From CAWAYH01 sp963786195 (GTDB lineage Bacteria > Acidobacteriota > Vicinamibacteria > Vicinamibacterales > 2-12-FULL-66-21), in contig CAWAYH010000010.1 in NCBI GenBank assembly GCA_963786195.1, positions 186,001 to 250,000 of the forward strand: 64,000 nt of DNA, read 5' to 3'. Positions 55,574-64,000 of the stretch are shown one piece after another (positions within the stretch are counted from its first letter, which is position 1; every line of letters begins with the position of its first letter). The notes beneath the pieces were generated by a model. That model did no database searches. It had not been told where the DNA came from and worked only from the letters and a program-made list of their open reading frames with translations. The position numbers and the translations under genes were made by a program.

Positions 55574-55667
55574 GAGCTTGCCCGGCAGTCGGCCCGATGC
55601 TAACCTGCGCCCCTACGAGCCCGCCTGAACGCCCGTCGTTCAGCGCCCGGCCTTTCCGGAGCGATCC

Positions 55668-57327
55668 ATGAAGCGTGTTGCCGCACTCCTGTTGCTGATG
55701 ACGGCCATTGCCGCGCTGCCGCGCGCACAGGCTCCGTCCGAAAAGCTCGACCTCGCGATGATCGCAAAGATCCGAGACGAGGGGATGAACCGATCCGAGG
55801 TCATGGACCACATCAGCTGGTTGAGCGACGTGTTCGGTCCACGCCTCACCGGCGGACCGGGCATCATGCAGGCCAGCGAGTGGGCGATCGAGACGTTCAA
55901 GAACTGGGAGCTCGTGAACCCGCATCGCGAGCCGTTCGAGTTCGGCAAGGGATGGGCGCTCGCACGCTTCAGCGCCCACATGATCGAGCCCCAGGTGCAG
56001 CCGCTCATCGGGTTCCCCGGATCGTGGAGCGCCGGAACCAACGGGACCGTCACCGCGGACGTCGTGCGCGTGCAGATTCAAAGCGAAGCCGACATCGAGA
56101 AGCTGCGCGGCCTGCTGGCCGGCAAGATCGTGCTGACCCAGCCCGCGCGCGACGTCAGGATGCTCGAGGGACCGATCATCCTGCGCATGACAGAGAAGGA
56201 CTTCGAAGAAGCGAAGACGATCCCGCCGCCGCGCGGCCGAGGCGGCGCCGGACGAGGCGGGCGCGGCGAAGAGGAGGAGACGGGTGGAGCGCCGCGGCGG
56301 CGGCCGCGGCGCCGCCAATTCGCTTCAGCAGAAAATCCAGCAGTTCTTCAAGTCCGAGGGCGTCGTGGCGATCTTCACCCGCGGCAGCGACTCGGACATG
56401 TCCGCCGGAGGCAGCGATCTGTCCTGGCGCCAGCAGCGGCCCGATGGCGGCACGATCTTCCCGGGCGGCGGCGGCTCGCGCGGAGCGGATGCGGGCACCG
56501 GCGTCCCGACCGTCACGCTGGCCGTGGAGCACTACAACCGGATGATCCGGATCCTGGACAAGGGCCTCCCGGTCAAGGTCGAGCTGAATCTGCAGACGAA
56601 GTTCTTCGACGAGACCACGCCGAACGGCTTCAACGTGATCGCCGACTTTCCCGGAACCGATCCCGTGCTGAAGGACGAGATCGTCCTGCTCGGCGCGCAC
56701 TTCGACTCGGTCGCGGCGTCGACCGGCGCGACGGACAACGCCACAGGCTGTGCCGCGGTGATGGAGGCCGTGCGGATCCTGAAGGAGGTCGGCGTGAAGC
56801 CGCGGCGGACCATCCGGATCGGTTTCTGGGGCGGTGAGGAGCAGGGGTTGATGGGCTCGCGCGCGTACGTCCGCGATCACTTCGGGGATGTGGCCACGAT
56901 GACGTTGAAGCCGGAACACGAAAAGCTGTCGGTGTACTTCAACTCCGACAACGGGACGGGACGCGTGCGCGGGATGTGGACGCAGGGCAATGCCGGGGCA
57001 GAGGCGGTCTTCCGCCAGTGGATGGAGCCGCTGAAGGATCTCGGCGTGTTTGCGATCGGTCCGCGCTCCGTCGGGTCGACGGATCACGCGTCCTTCGACG
57101 CCATCGGCCTCCCCGCCTTCCAGTTCATGGTCGATCGGTTGGAATACAACTCGCGCACGCACCACTCCAACATGGACACGTTCGACCGCGTGCAGCGCGA
57201 CGACATGGTGCAGCACGCCACGGTGATGGCGGTGTTCGCCTACAACGCCGCCATGCGCAACGAGAAGCTGCCGCGGAAACCGCTGCCGGCGCCGTCCGGT
57301 CGTGGAACCGGCCGCGGCGGAAAGTAG
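55668..57327 (+). CDS. Exported M28-family metallopeptidase, one frameshift
   Basis: About 552 residues with a signal peptide (VAALLLLMTAIAALPRAQA). A PA-like inserted domain (about 120-290, including a Gly/Arg-rich loop RGRGGAGRGGRGE) precedes the M28 zinc peptidase core: first ligand LLGAHFDSVAASTGATDNAT, then GFWGGEEQGLMGSRAYV, FNSDNGTGRVRGMW and the terminal ligand RTHHSNMDTFDRV. An extra base near 56285 in the glycine-rich region breaks the frame; corrected it reads RRGGGRGAANSLQQKI. It removes amino-terminal or similar residues from peptides in the periplasm or outside. It converges on the fucosidase gene with a seven-base gap. Confidence 0.87.
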
Positions 57328-57334
57328 TTCTGGG

Positions 57335-58729
57335 TCAGCGGGCGGTCTCGACGACGATGACCGTCGCGATCGGATCGGGTGCCGTGCCCGGGACCGTGAT
57401 CTGAAGGCCGTCCGCGACCGGGCTCACCGCAAGTGCGGTCTGTGGAGCCCCCAGCAGAAAAGCACGCGTGACGCGTTCGGTGAATCCAGGCACGCTCAGC
57501 GTGCCGGTCGCCGGCCAGTTGAAGACGTGCAAATACAGCCGGTGGCCCTTCGCGGTCGCGCGACCCCACGGTAACGGCGTCTTGAACGGACCGGCCGTCG
57601 TTCCGTAGATCGACTCGCCGTTGACCTTCATCCACTGTCCGATGCCGGCCAGACGCTCGACGCTCGGGTGCGGAATCAGGCCCTCAGCCGTCGGCCCGAC
57701 GTTGAGCAGATAATTGCCGCCCTTCGATGCGGTGTCGATGACGTTGCGCACGAGGGTCTCCACCGACTTCCACTGGTCGTCGTACGACTTGAACCCCCAC
57801 GTCGTGTTCATCGTCATGCAGCTCTCCCAGTCGACGCCCGGGATGCCGCTCGGAGGGATCTGCTGTTCGGGCGTGCCGAAGTCGCCCGCGTAGTCCTGAT
57901 CGCCCTTGTTGAGGCCCTCCATGCCCTTCCTGCCCTTGCCGACGCGGTTGTTGATGAGGATGTTCGGCTTCAGGCCCCGGACGTACTGATACAGGTCCTT
58001 GCCGTCGGCTTCGGTCCACCAGTCAACCCATTCGCCGTCGAACCACAGGACGGCGGGGTCGTACTTCGTGATCAGCTCCCGCAGCTGGGCCTTCATGTAC
58101 TTCACGTATTCCGGCTTCTGTCCCTCACGCATTTGCGTGACGCGGTTGCCGGCCGTCTCGTGCTTGCCCTCGGCTTTGACGTATTGCGAGGGATGATGCC
58201 AGTCCATGATCGAGTAGTAGAACGCGAACCTGATGCCCTGCTTCTCGCATTCATCCTTCAGCGCGCGCATCGGATCTTTCTTGTATGGCGTGGAGTCCAC
58301 GATGTCGTAGTTGGAGACCGCGCTGTCGAACATCGAGAAGCCGTCGTGATGCTTGGAGGTGATGACGAGATACTTCATGCCCGCGTTCTTCGCGATCCGC
58401 ACCCACTCGGCGGCGTCGAACTTCACGGGGTTGAACCTGGGTGCGAACTGCTCGTACTCGGCCCTCGGGATGTTCGCCCAGGACATGATCCACTCGCCGA
58501 TCTCCTTGGATCGCTGTCCCTTGTACTCGCCGGCGGGTACGGCGTACAGCCCCCAGTGAATGAACATCCCGAAGCGCGCCTCGCGCCACCACTGCATGCG
58601 CTGATCGCGCGCGGGATCGCCGGCGCGAGCCTGCGGCGGTGGCTGGCTCGTCAGCGACACGGTGAGCGCCAGCAGTCCGCAGGCGACGAGCGTCAGCAGC
58701 GCGAGAGGGCGGGCGGGCACATGCGTCAT
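57335..58729 (-). CDS. Exported alpha-L-fucosidase, GH29
   Basis: A 464-residue secreted GH29 enzyme: signal peptide (PLALLTLVACGLLALTVSL), the substrate-site motif FGMFIHWGLYAVPAGEY, KYLVITSKHHDGFSMFDSAV, and the catalytic nucleophile aspartate in PAVLWFDGEWVDWWTEADGK. MTMNTTWGFKSYDDQWKSVE and SKGGNYLLNVGPTAEGLIP are further GH29 landmarks. The C-terminal beta-sandwich begins near GIGQWMKVNGESIYGT. It releases terminal L-fucose from glycans. It diverges from an ArsR-like regulator gene across about 150 bases. Confidence 0.95.
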   Translation of the reverse strand: MTHVPARPLALLTLVACGLLALTVSLTSQPPPQARAGDPARDQRMQWWREARFGMFIHWGLYAVPAGEYKGQRSKEIGEWIMSWANIPRAEYEQFAPRFNPVKFDAAEWVRIAKNAGMKYLVITSKHHDGFSMFDSAVSNYDIVDSTPYKKDPMRALKDECEKQGIRFAFYYSIMDWHHPSQYVKAEGKHETAGNRVTQMREGQKPEYVKYMKAQLRELITKYDPAVLWFDGEWVDWWTEADGKDLYQYVRGLKPNILINNRVGKGRKGMEGLNKGDQDYAGDFGTPEQQIPPSGIPGVDWESCMTMNTTWGFKSYDDQWKSVETLVRNVIDTASKGGNYLLNVGPTAEGLIPHPSVERLAGIGQWMKVNGESIYGTTAGPFKTPLPWGRATAKGHRLYLHVFNWPATGTLSVPGFTERVTRAFLLGAPQTALAVSPVADGLQITVPGTAPDPIATVIVVETAR

Positions 58730-58841
58730 GGCAGCGTCCTCCGGCGGGTATGGTAGTGGCGCCGATCCAAACCGACAATCGGGCGGCGCCCGTTTGCCGT
58801 TACCGCGGGCGGACGCCGCGCGACGGGTGTTTCGGGGTTTG

Positions 58842-58870
58842 TTGACAAATATATTTTTCCGATCAATAGT
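58842..58870 (+). promoter_or_regulatory. Promoter of the ArsR-like regulator; near-leaderless
   Basis: TTGACA (58842-58847), an AT-rich 17-base spacer and AATAGT (58865-58870). The expected transcription start is about 58877, two bases before the GTG start codon at 58879, with no ribosome site between. The TTG at 58873 lies within the promoter, so GTG is the likely start. Confidence 0.6.
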
Positions 58871-58878
58871 TTTTGTCT

Positions 58879-59499
58879 GTGAAAGAAATCGTCGACGTGG
58901 AACCGGTGTCCGACCGTCGGACCGCCGCGGCGCTGCTGGCGCATCCGCTCCGTGCCCGCCTGGTCGCGCTCGCCCGTGAACCGCAATCGGCCACGCAGAT
59001 GGCCGGCCGGCTGGGCCTCTCGAGGCAGGGCGTCAATTATCACGTCCGACAACTCGCGCGGACGGGACTGCTGCGCCGCGCCGGTCAGGTCCGCAAGCGC
59101 AATCTGATCGAGCAGCGGTATCAGGCCACCGCGCGCGCGTACGTGCTGGCGCCGGAAATCCTCGGTCCGTTGGCGGCGGGCGGTCACACGGCAGAGGACG
59201 CGTTCAGCGCCGCGCGGCTCGTCGGGCTTGCGGCGGAGGCGCAGGCCGATGTCGCCCGCGCGATCCGCGAGTCCGCCACCCGTGGACAGCGGCTGTCGAC
59301 GCTGTCCATTGCGGCGGACGTCCGCTTCGAGAGTCCGGCCGAGCGTCAGGCATTCACCGAGGCGTTGCAGGCGGCGATCACAGACGTCGTCGGACGCTAC
59401 TCGTCACCCATGCTCACAACCAAAGGCGAACAGGCCAGCGGCCGCCACTTCCGCCTCGTCGTCGCGTGCTACCCGAGTCCAGTTCGGAGACCAGCATGA
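58879..59499 (+). CDS. ArsR-type winged-helix regulator
   Basis: A 206-residue transcription regulator. The winged helix is AAALLAHPLRARLVALARE, QSATQMAGRLGLSRQGVNYH and VRQLARTGLLRRAGQVRKRN; a C-terminal helical and beta region (from LSIAADVRFESPAERQAFTE) may bind a ligand or dimerise. It starts at GTG within a few bases of the predicted transcription start. Its stop overlaps the start of the SRPBCC gene (ATGA); ArsR plus SRPBCC pairs are a common arrangement, and the regulator probably controls its partner. Confidence 0.88.
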   Translation: MKEIVDVEPVSDRRTAAALLAHPLRARLVALAREPQSATQMAGRLGLSRQGVNYHVRQLARTGLLRRAGQVRKRNLIEQRYQATARAYVLAPEILGPLAAGGHTAEDAFSAARLVGLAAEAQADVARAIRESATRGQRLSTLSIAADVRFESPAERQAFTEALQAAITDVVGRYSSPMLTTKGEQASGRHFRLVVACYPSPVRRPA

Positions 59500-60329
59500 G
59501 AAAAAACCCTGAACATCGGGGGCGAACGATACGCACCTCCGTCAGCATCAAGGGCAGCCCCGCTGACGTCTGGGAGGCCTGGGCGGACCCCGAAAAGCTC
59601 GCGCAATGGTTTCCCGATCGCGCCGAAGGCGGTGTCGAGGAGGGCGCGACCCAGACGTGGTACTTCGATCGCTTCAAGTACGCGCTGCCGTACGAGGTCT
59701 ACTCGATAGTGTCGGGGGAGCACCTCGTCTACAGCGGTGAGCCGCCAGGGCGTCCACGATTCTTCCTGCAGATCGAGATAGCGCGGGATGGCGGATCGAC
59801 GATCGTCACGCTGGCGAACTCGGGCTTCCTGGACAAGGATGGCTGGGACGACGAGTACGAGGGGATCGCATCGGGGTGGCAGATGGTACTCGCGACGTTG
59901 AAGCTATATGTCGAGCGTTTCTACGGCCGTGCTCGCAGCCAGTTCTTCGCGATGCAGCCTGCAGCGTTCGGCTATCACGACCTCCTGCCGTACTACCGTC
60001 AGGCTGACCTGCTCAGAACCTGGCTGACGACCGACGGCAGCGTCGGTGAGCCGGGCAGCCGCTACAACCTCGTGCTGCCGGACGGCATTCGCGCGAGCGG
60101 TGAAGTGCTTGCCGTTACGGGATGGGAAGTGCTCCTCTCGTGGAACGAGATCGATGGAGCGCTGGCGCTCAAGGGATTCAGCCTCGGACCGGACACGCGG
60201 GCGATCTGCGTGCATGGCATGGGCTGGGGTCTGCCGCAGCAGAAGGCAGCCGAATTCGAGATGCGTTTTCAGGCCGCCCTCGAACGCCTGGCGCGCGTGC
60301 TGAAACCGGCAGGTAGTGTCCGGCTTTAG
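59496..60329 (+). CDS. SRPBCC/AHSA1-like protein, double-domain
   Basis: A 277-residue protein with an AHSA1-type helix-grip domain at residues about 10-150 (IRTSVSIKGSPADVWEAWAD, LAQWFPDRAEGGVEEGATQT) and a second START-like part (about 190-270) beginning YNLVLPDGIRASGEVLAVTG. The first domain resembles ligand-binding proteins encoded beside ArsR regulators. It is co-translated with the regulator. The final residues VRL and the TAG stop lie inside repeat copy D, where CTTTAG replaces the usual CTTCAG. Confidence 0.83.
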   Translation: MRKNPEHRGRTIRTSVSIKGSPADVWEAWADPEKLAQWFPDRAEGGVEEGATQTWYFDRFKYALPYEVYSIVSGEHLVYSGEPPGRPRFFLQIEIARDGGSTIVTLANSGFLDKDGWDDEYEGIASGWQMVLATLKLYVERFYGRARSQFFAMQPAAFGYHDLLPYYRQADLLRTWLTTDGSVGEPGSRYNLVLPDGIRASGEVLAVTGWEVLLSWNEIDGALALKGFSLGPDTRAICVHGMGWGLPQQKAAEFEMRFQAALERLARVLKPAGSVRL

Positions 60330-60366
60330 CCGGACTTCAGCTGGTCCGCCTGAAGGCGGACACTAC
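60313..60366. repeat. Double-hairpin REP-like element, copy D
   Basis: GTAGTGTCCGGCTTTAGCCGG then TCCGCCTGAAGGCGGACACTA. The first stem has a C-to-T change that creates the in-frame TAG (60327-60329) ending the SRPBCC gene; the right end does not reach the ADOP stop 23 bases further on. Confidence 0.87.
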
Positions 60367-60388
60367 GGACAGCACCGAAGGCTCGAAC

Positions 60389-63034
60389 TTACTCGGCGCG
60401 CAACGCGACGACCGGATCGACCCGCGTCGCGCGGAGCGCGGGCAGGTAGCTGGCAAGCGCACCTGCGACCAGCAGGATCAATGAAGCCAGCACGATGACC
60501 GATGCGTCTCTCGGTTCAACTCCATAGAGCAGCCGCGCGAGCGATCCGGCAATCAGAAGCGACACGGCGAGACCGAGCGCGACCCCAATCGCCACGAGCC
60601 GCGTGCCCTCTCCCACCACCAGCCTCAGCACCGTGCGTCGCGGCGCTCCCATCGCAATGCGAACGCCAATTTCCCTCGTGCGCTGCGAGACCGAATACGC
60701 CATCACGCCGTAGAGCCCGATCGCCGCCAGGGCGAGCGCAAGCGCTCCAAAAGTGCCGATCAATACCGCGTTCAGCCGGCGGTCGCTCACCGACCTGGCG
60801 ATGACCGTCTCCATGTCCCGCACCTGCGCGGCCGGCACTTCCGGATCGACGGCGCGCAGCGCGCCGCGAACGCCGCTGATGAGCGTCGATGGATCGCGCT
60901 CGGTCTTGACCGCCAGACTCATCGAGCGCGCCTGCGCGCCCGGAGAGAAGTGCACGAACTGCTCATACGGGAAGAAGATCTCCGTGCGAGGCGGCGTATC
61001 GAGACCGCGCTGGCGGACGTCGCCGACGATCCCCGCGATCGTACGCCACGGCTGCTCGTCGCCTCTCCCCTGCTCATGCGGATCCGCTGGCCGATCGGAT
61101 CGGCGCCGGGAAACAACGCTCGAGCGGTCGCCTCGTTGACGAAAACGACGGGCAGCGCCGCGCTGGTGTCCGACGCCGACGGCAGCCGTCCACGGCGGAG
61201 CGGGATGCCGAGCGCTTCGAAGTACCCGGGCGTGACGACGTACCAATCCGCCGCGCCGGGATATCGCGTGCCGATGCGCGGCCGGCCCTCGATGTCGAAA
61301 CTCCAGTCGCCGGACCCGACCGCGAGCGGAAGCCCGGTCGACGCACCTGCCGTCTGTACGCCTGGCAGGGCCCTGACGCGCGACAGCAGCTGCCCGAAAG
61401 CCGTCGACACTTCGGCGCGGCCTGGATATCTCGACGCCGGCAGCGAGACGCGCAACGTCAGCACGCGCGCCGGTTCCACGCCCGATGGCACGTGGGTGAG
61501 CCGCACGAGGCTCTTGATCAAGAGCCCTGACGCCACCAGCAATATCGACGCGGACACGACTTGACAGATCACGAGCGCCTGGCGGAGTCGACCGCGGCCC
61601 GTGTTCCCGCGCGTGCCCTCGGTGAGCGCCTCCTGCGACCTCGCGCGCGACACCTGGATAGCTGGCACCATCCCGAACATCACCCCCGTGAGGACGGCCA
61701 GGCCGGCCGCAAAGAGCAGAACGGGCATGCTCAGTCGCACGTCGCCGAGACGCGGAAGCGAGGCACTGCCGATCAGGAGGATGGCTTCCTGGCACAGTCG
61801 AGCGACCGCCAGCCCGGCAAGCGCTCCCGCCAGCGACAGCACGCAGGCTTCCGTCAACAGCTGACGGGCGATCCTGAACCGATCCGCGCCGAGCGCGGTG
61901 CGCACGGACAGCTCCCGGCGGCGCGACTCCCCCCGGGCCAGCAGGAGGTTGGCGACGTTGGCGCACGTCAACAGCAGCACGAGACCGACGGCTGCGGACA
62001 ACACGAGCAGCACGGGCTGCGAGTCGCCCAGCCGATCGTCGCGCAACGATCGCACGACAATGCCGAAGTTGCCCTGATCGTGCTCGTCGGGATACTCGCG
62101 CATGAGCGGGGCGAGAATCGCCTCCAGCTCCGCGGACCCGTCGCTGATGTCCTTGCCCGGCGCGAGCCTGGCGACTGCCTGCAGATAGTGGCCTCCCCGG
62201 CGATTTCTGGGCGCGGCGCGATCCATCGGGAGCGGCAGGACGACGTCAATCGGCGTGGCGGCGCCCAGCTCGATCGGCAGCACCACACCCTCTGGCATGA
62301 CCCCGACGACGGCCGTCGGTAACCCGTCGATGGTGATCGATCGGCCGACGATATCCGGGTCGGCTGCCAGTCGTTCGCGCCAGAAACGATTCGACAGGAT
62401 CGCAACCTCCGGCGCGCCGGTGTTCGCATCCTCCGTCCGGAATGCCCGCCCGAGTGCCGGAGGCGTGCCAAGGACGTCGAGCGCGTTCACGGTGATCGTC
62501 GCCGCCGTCACGCGTTCCGGATAATCCCTCGTTCCGCCTACGTTGACCGCCCGGCTCGCGAACGCTGCCATCGTCATCGTCCGCGCGCGTTCGGAGTAGT
62601 CGAGGAACTCCGGATCCGACAACGCCGCCACGGGGCTGCCGTCCCAGCGATTCCAGACGGCCACGAGCCGATCGGCGTCCGCGTATGGCAGCGGGCGGAG
62701 GAGCACGGCATGGACGACGCTGAAGACGGCGGTGTTCGCGCCGATGCCGAGAGCGAGCGTGAGGATGGCGACCGTCACGAAGCCCGGATTGCGCCGCATG
62801 CGTGCGGAAGGCGTAGCGGACGTCCTGGCCCAGCTGCGCAACGTGCTCGCGGGGGCCGATCGCGAGCAGCGCAGCCACGTTGTCCCACCACACACGCGCG
62901 CGGCCGCGACGCCCGGCCGTCCGCGCTTCACGATGCTGCTCGTGGAAGACGCGCGCCATCTCGTCGCCATAGTCGGATCGGAAGTCCGCAGGGAGCAATC
63001 GGAGCAGACGGCGGAACCAGCGGTCGCCTGTCAT
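60389..63034 (-). CDS. ADOP-type ABC permease, two frameshifts
   Basis: About 881 residues. The N-terminal cytosolic part (RLLRLLPADFRSDYGDEMAR) differs from the other two ADOP genes, then TM1 (VAILTLALGIGANTAVFSVV), a MacB periplasmic domain (RLVAVWNRWDGSPVAAL onward), central helices (AAVGLVLLLTCANVANLLLA, RRRELSVRTALGADRFRIAR), second periplasmic domain and the FtsX end (SVSQRTREIGVRIAMGAPRR, YLPALRATRVDPVVALRAE). An extra C near 62805 and a missing G near 61070 break the frame; corrected joins read FRTMRRNPGFVTVAI and GEADEQPWRTIAGIVG. The start overlaps the PadR stop. No ATPase is encoded nearby. Confidence 0.88.
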
Positions 63035-63394
63035 GCCAGCCTCGTTTTCGGGATGAGTCGTTTCGCGCGCGCCATCCCCAGCGCGGTCTCCATACGCGAC
63101 CGCCTCGGCGCGTGCGACGTCGCGACCGAAGGGAGTGAGCCGATGGTCCCGACGCCGTTCGTCATCGAGCGCCGGGTCGGGTCGCGCGGAGCTCTCGACG
63201 ATGACGCCTTCCTGGACGAAGCGCCGGATGATGGCGTACAGCGTGCCCGCGCTGAGCGCGATCTCGCCGCCCGTCCGCCGGTTCACTTCCTTGATGATGG
63301 CGTAACCGTGTTTCTCCCCATCGGCCAGGGCGATCAGGACCTGGAACATGCCGGGGGTCAGGGGCAGCAGCGCTTCGGGATCGGGGCGTTTCAT
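63031..63394 (-). CDS. PadR-family regulator of the third ADOP gene, one frameshift
   Basis: About 120 residues. Winged helix: LTPGMFQVLIALADGEKHGY, AIIKEVNRRTGGEIALSAGT, LYAIIRRFVQEGVI and wing RRRDHRLTPFGRDVARAEAV. An extra G near 63105 hides the true end; corrected it reads EAVRMETALGMARAKRLIPK ending TRLA, with the TGA overlapping the permease ATG. The raw frame would fuse PadR to the permease. It probably represses the permease operon. Confidence 0.85.
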
Positions 63395-63402
63395 ACTTGT
63401 AT

Positions 63403-63423
63403 CGTTAGACTATAGCGTTAGAC
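63403..63423 (-). promoter_or_regulatory. PadR promoter with CGTTAGAC direct repeat
   Basis: CGTTAGAC occurs at 63403-63410 and 63416-63423, 13 bases apart, with TATAGT on the minus strand (63413-63408) between them as a -10. The predicted start is about 63401, only seven bases before the PadR ATG. The repeat is a candidate operator. Confidence 0.45.
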
Positions 63424-63493
63424 GGTAGAGAAGGCACACGGGTTTATTGGGTGCTGAAGGTGCTCGGGTGGTGGGGGTGCTGGAACGCGGCGA

Positions 63494-64000
63494 CTATCGA
63501 GCCGCCGGCTTCCATATTGCGTAGAGTTTGGCCAGTGCGTCAGCCGCGGCCTGCGTGAGCGGCGCGTTCGGACCCAGCGATTTCTCGCGGATCGCCCTGG
63601 CGCGCTGGAGGTGGGTCTCGGCCTCCGCGTACTGTTTTCTCAAGACGAGCAGGCTGCCCAGCGAGAGATGCGAGGTCGCGGTCTGCACGTTGTCCGGGCC
63701 GAGCTTCTTCACGCTGAGCGCGAGTGACTCGCGATAGAGCGCTTCTGCTACCAGCAGGTTGCCCTGACGCTCGCGGAGGAAGCCCATCGTGCGCAGCACG
63801 GTCGCCATCTCGGGATGGTCGGCGCCGAGCGCGCTGCGCAGCCGGTCCACGGCCTGCGTCAGGCACTGCTCCGCTTTCGCATAGTCGCCGACTCTCGTGT
63901 AGAGCGCGCCCATGTTGTGGAGCGTGCGCGCCACGGGCATGCTGTCCTCGCCCAGCGCCTTCTTCCTGATCGCCAGCACTTCTTCGAGCCGTGCCAGGGC
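63494..64000 (-). CDS. TPR-repeat protein, 3' end only (cut by window edge)
   Basis: The frame is open through the last base of the window, so only the C-terminal 168 residues or so are seen. They form about four 42-residue TPR units of the Kinesin-light-chain-like type (ARTLHNMGALYTRVGDYAKA, TATSHLSLGSLLVLRKQYAE), ending in LAKLYAIWKPAAR. The units resemble those of the CHAT protein at 23302, but this gene ends without a CHAT domain, so an N-terminal domain (often a protein kinase in Acidobacteria) would lie outside the window. Confidence 0.85.
   Translation of the reverse strand, partial: ALARLEEVLAIRKKALGEDSMPVARTLHNMGALYTRVGDYAKAEQCLTQAVDRLRSALGADHPEMATVLRTMGFLRERQGNLLVAEALYRESLALSVKKLGPDNVQTATSHLSLGSLLVLRKQYAEAETHLQRARAIREKSLGPNAPLTQAAADALAKLYAIWKPAAR

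Noticed and set aside
62246..63394. A PadR-permease fusion protein
   Set aside because: The fusion arises from one extra base near 63105; correcting it restores a normal PadR end whose TGA overlaps the permease ATG.

Overview
The window looks like a chromosomal segment of a high-GC, Gram-negative soil-type bacterium, most likely Acidobacteriota and probably class Vicinamibacteria. This rests on gene content, not on a marker gene: three large ABC-type permeases of the acidobacterial duplicated orphan permease (ADOP) type with PadR regulators, a type III glutamine synthetase, periplasmic CHAT/TPR and caspase-like proteins, a PEP-CTERM protein, two N-acyl-D-amino-acid-deacylase-like amidohydrolases, and many secreted hydrolases. 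No rRNA, tRNA, CRISPR array or intact transposase was recognised.

Layout. 1-15.2 kb: DinB-like protein, GH42-like hydrolase, S9 peptidase with threonine dehydratase, secreted caspase, a large exported unknown, aminotransferase, VOC protein, an ECF sigma/anti-sigma operon with a membrane protein, an outer-membrane porin and a D-aminoacylase. 15.25-16.4 kb: an island without an intact gene, holding two related ~260-bp structured elements in opposite orientation and the 3' remnant of a tricorn-type protease. 16.4-28.5 kb: membrane GT-C-like protein, membrane-anchored MutS-like ATPase, methyltransferase, creatininase fusion, PEP-CTERM protein, CHAT protein, second deacylase, esterase. 28.5-39.5 kb: aminopeptidase, metallophosphoesterase, hydrolase, a sensor kinase/regulator pair divergent from creD, an NHL/DUF2071 operon, a membrane protein, and a WD40 protein carrying the stub of a sigma factor. 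39.5-50.7 kb: glutamine synthetase III, PadR/ADOP cluster, aldo/keto reductase, an XRE regulator operon. 50.7-64 kb: PadR, cupin, DNA polymerase IV, NYN/LOTUS protein, PQQ-like propeller, M28 peptidase, fucosidase, an ArsR-like regulator with an SRPBCC protein, a third ADOP/PadR pair, and a TPR gene cut by the window edge.

The gene set suggests a scavenger of peptides, D-amino-acid derivatives and glycans: secreted S9, M28, caspase and CHAT peptidases, aminopeptidase, two deacylases, fucosidase and GH42-like enzyme, with nitrogen assimilation by GSIII. Regulation is by many small wHTH/XRE regulators, whose promoters often sit so close to the start codon that the mRNAs should have almost no leader.

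Two window-wide patterns matter to any user. First, about twenty genes are interrupted by single-base indels, mostly +1 insertions, with catalytic motifs intact on both sides; this looks like long-read consensus error rather than gene decay, so I annotate these genes across the breaks. Second, convergent gene ends are systematically occupied by small repeats. Four copies of a double-hairpin element lie only in convergent gaps, and their terminal TAG triplets serve as stop codons for many of the flanking genes.
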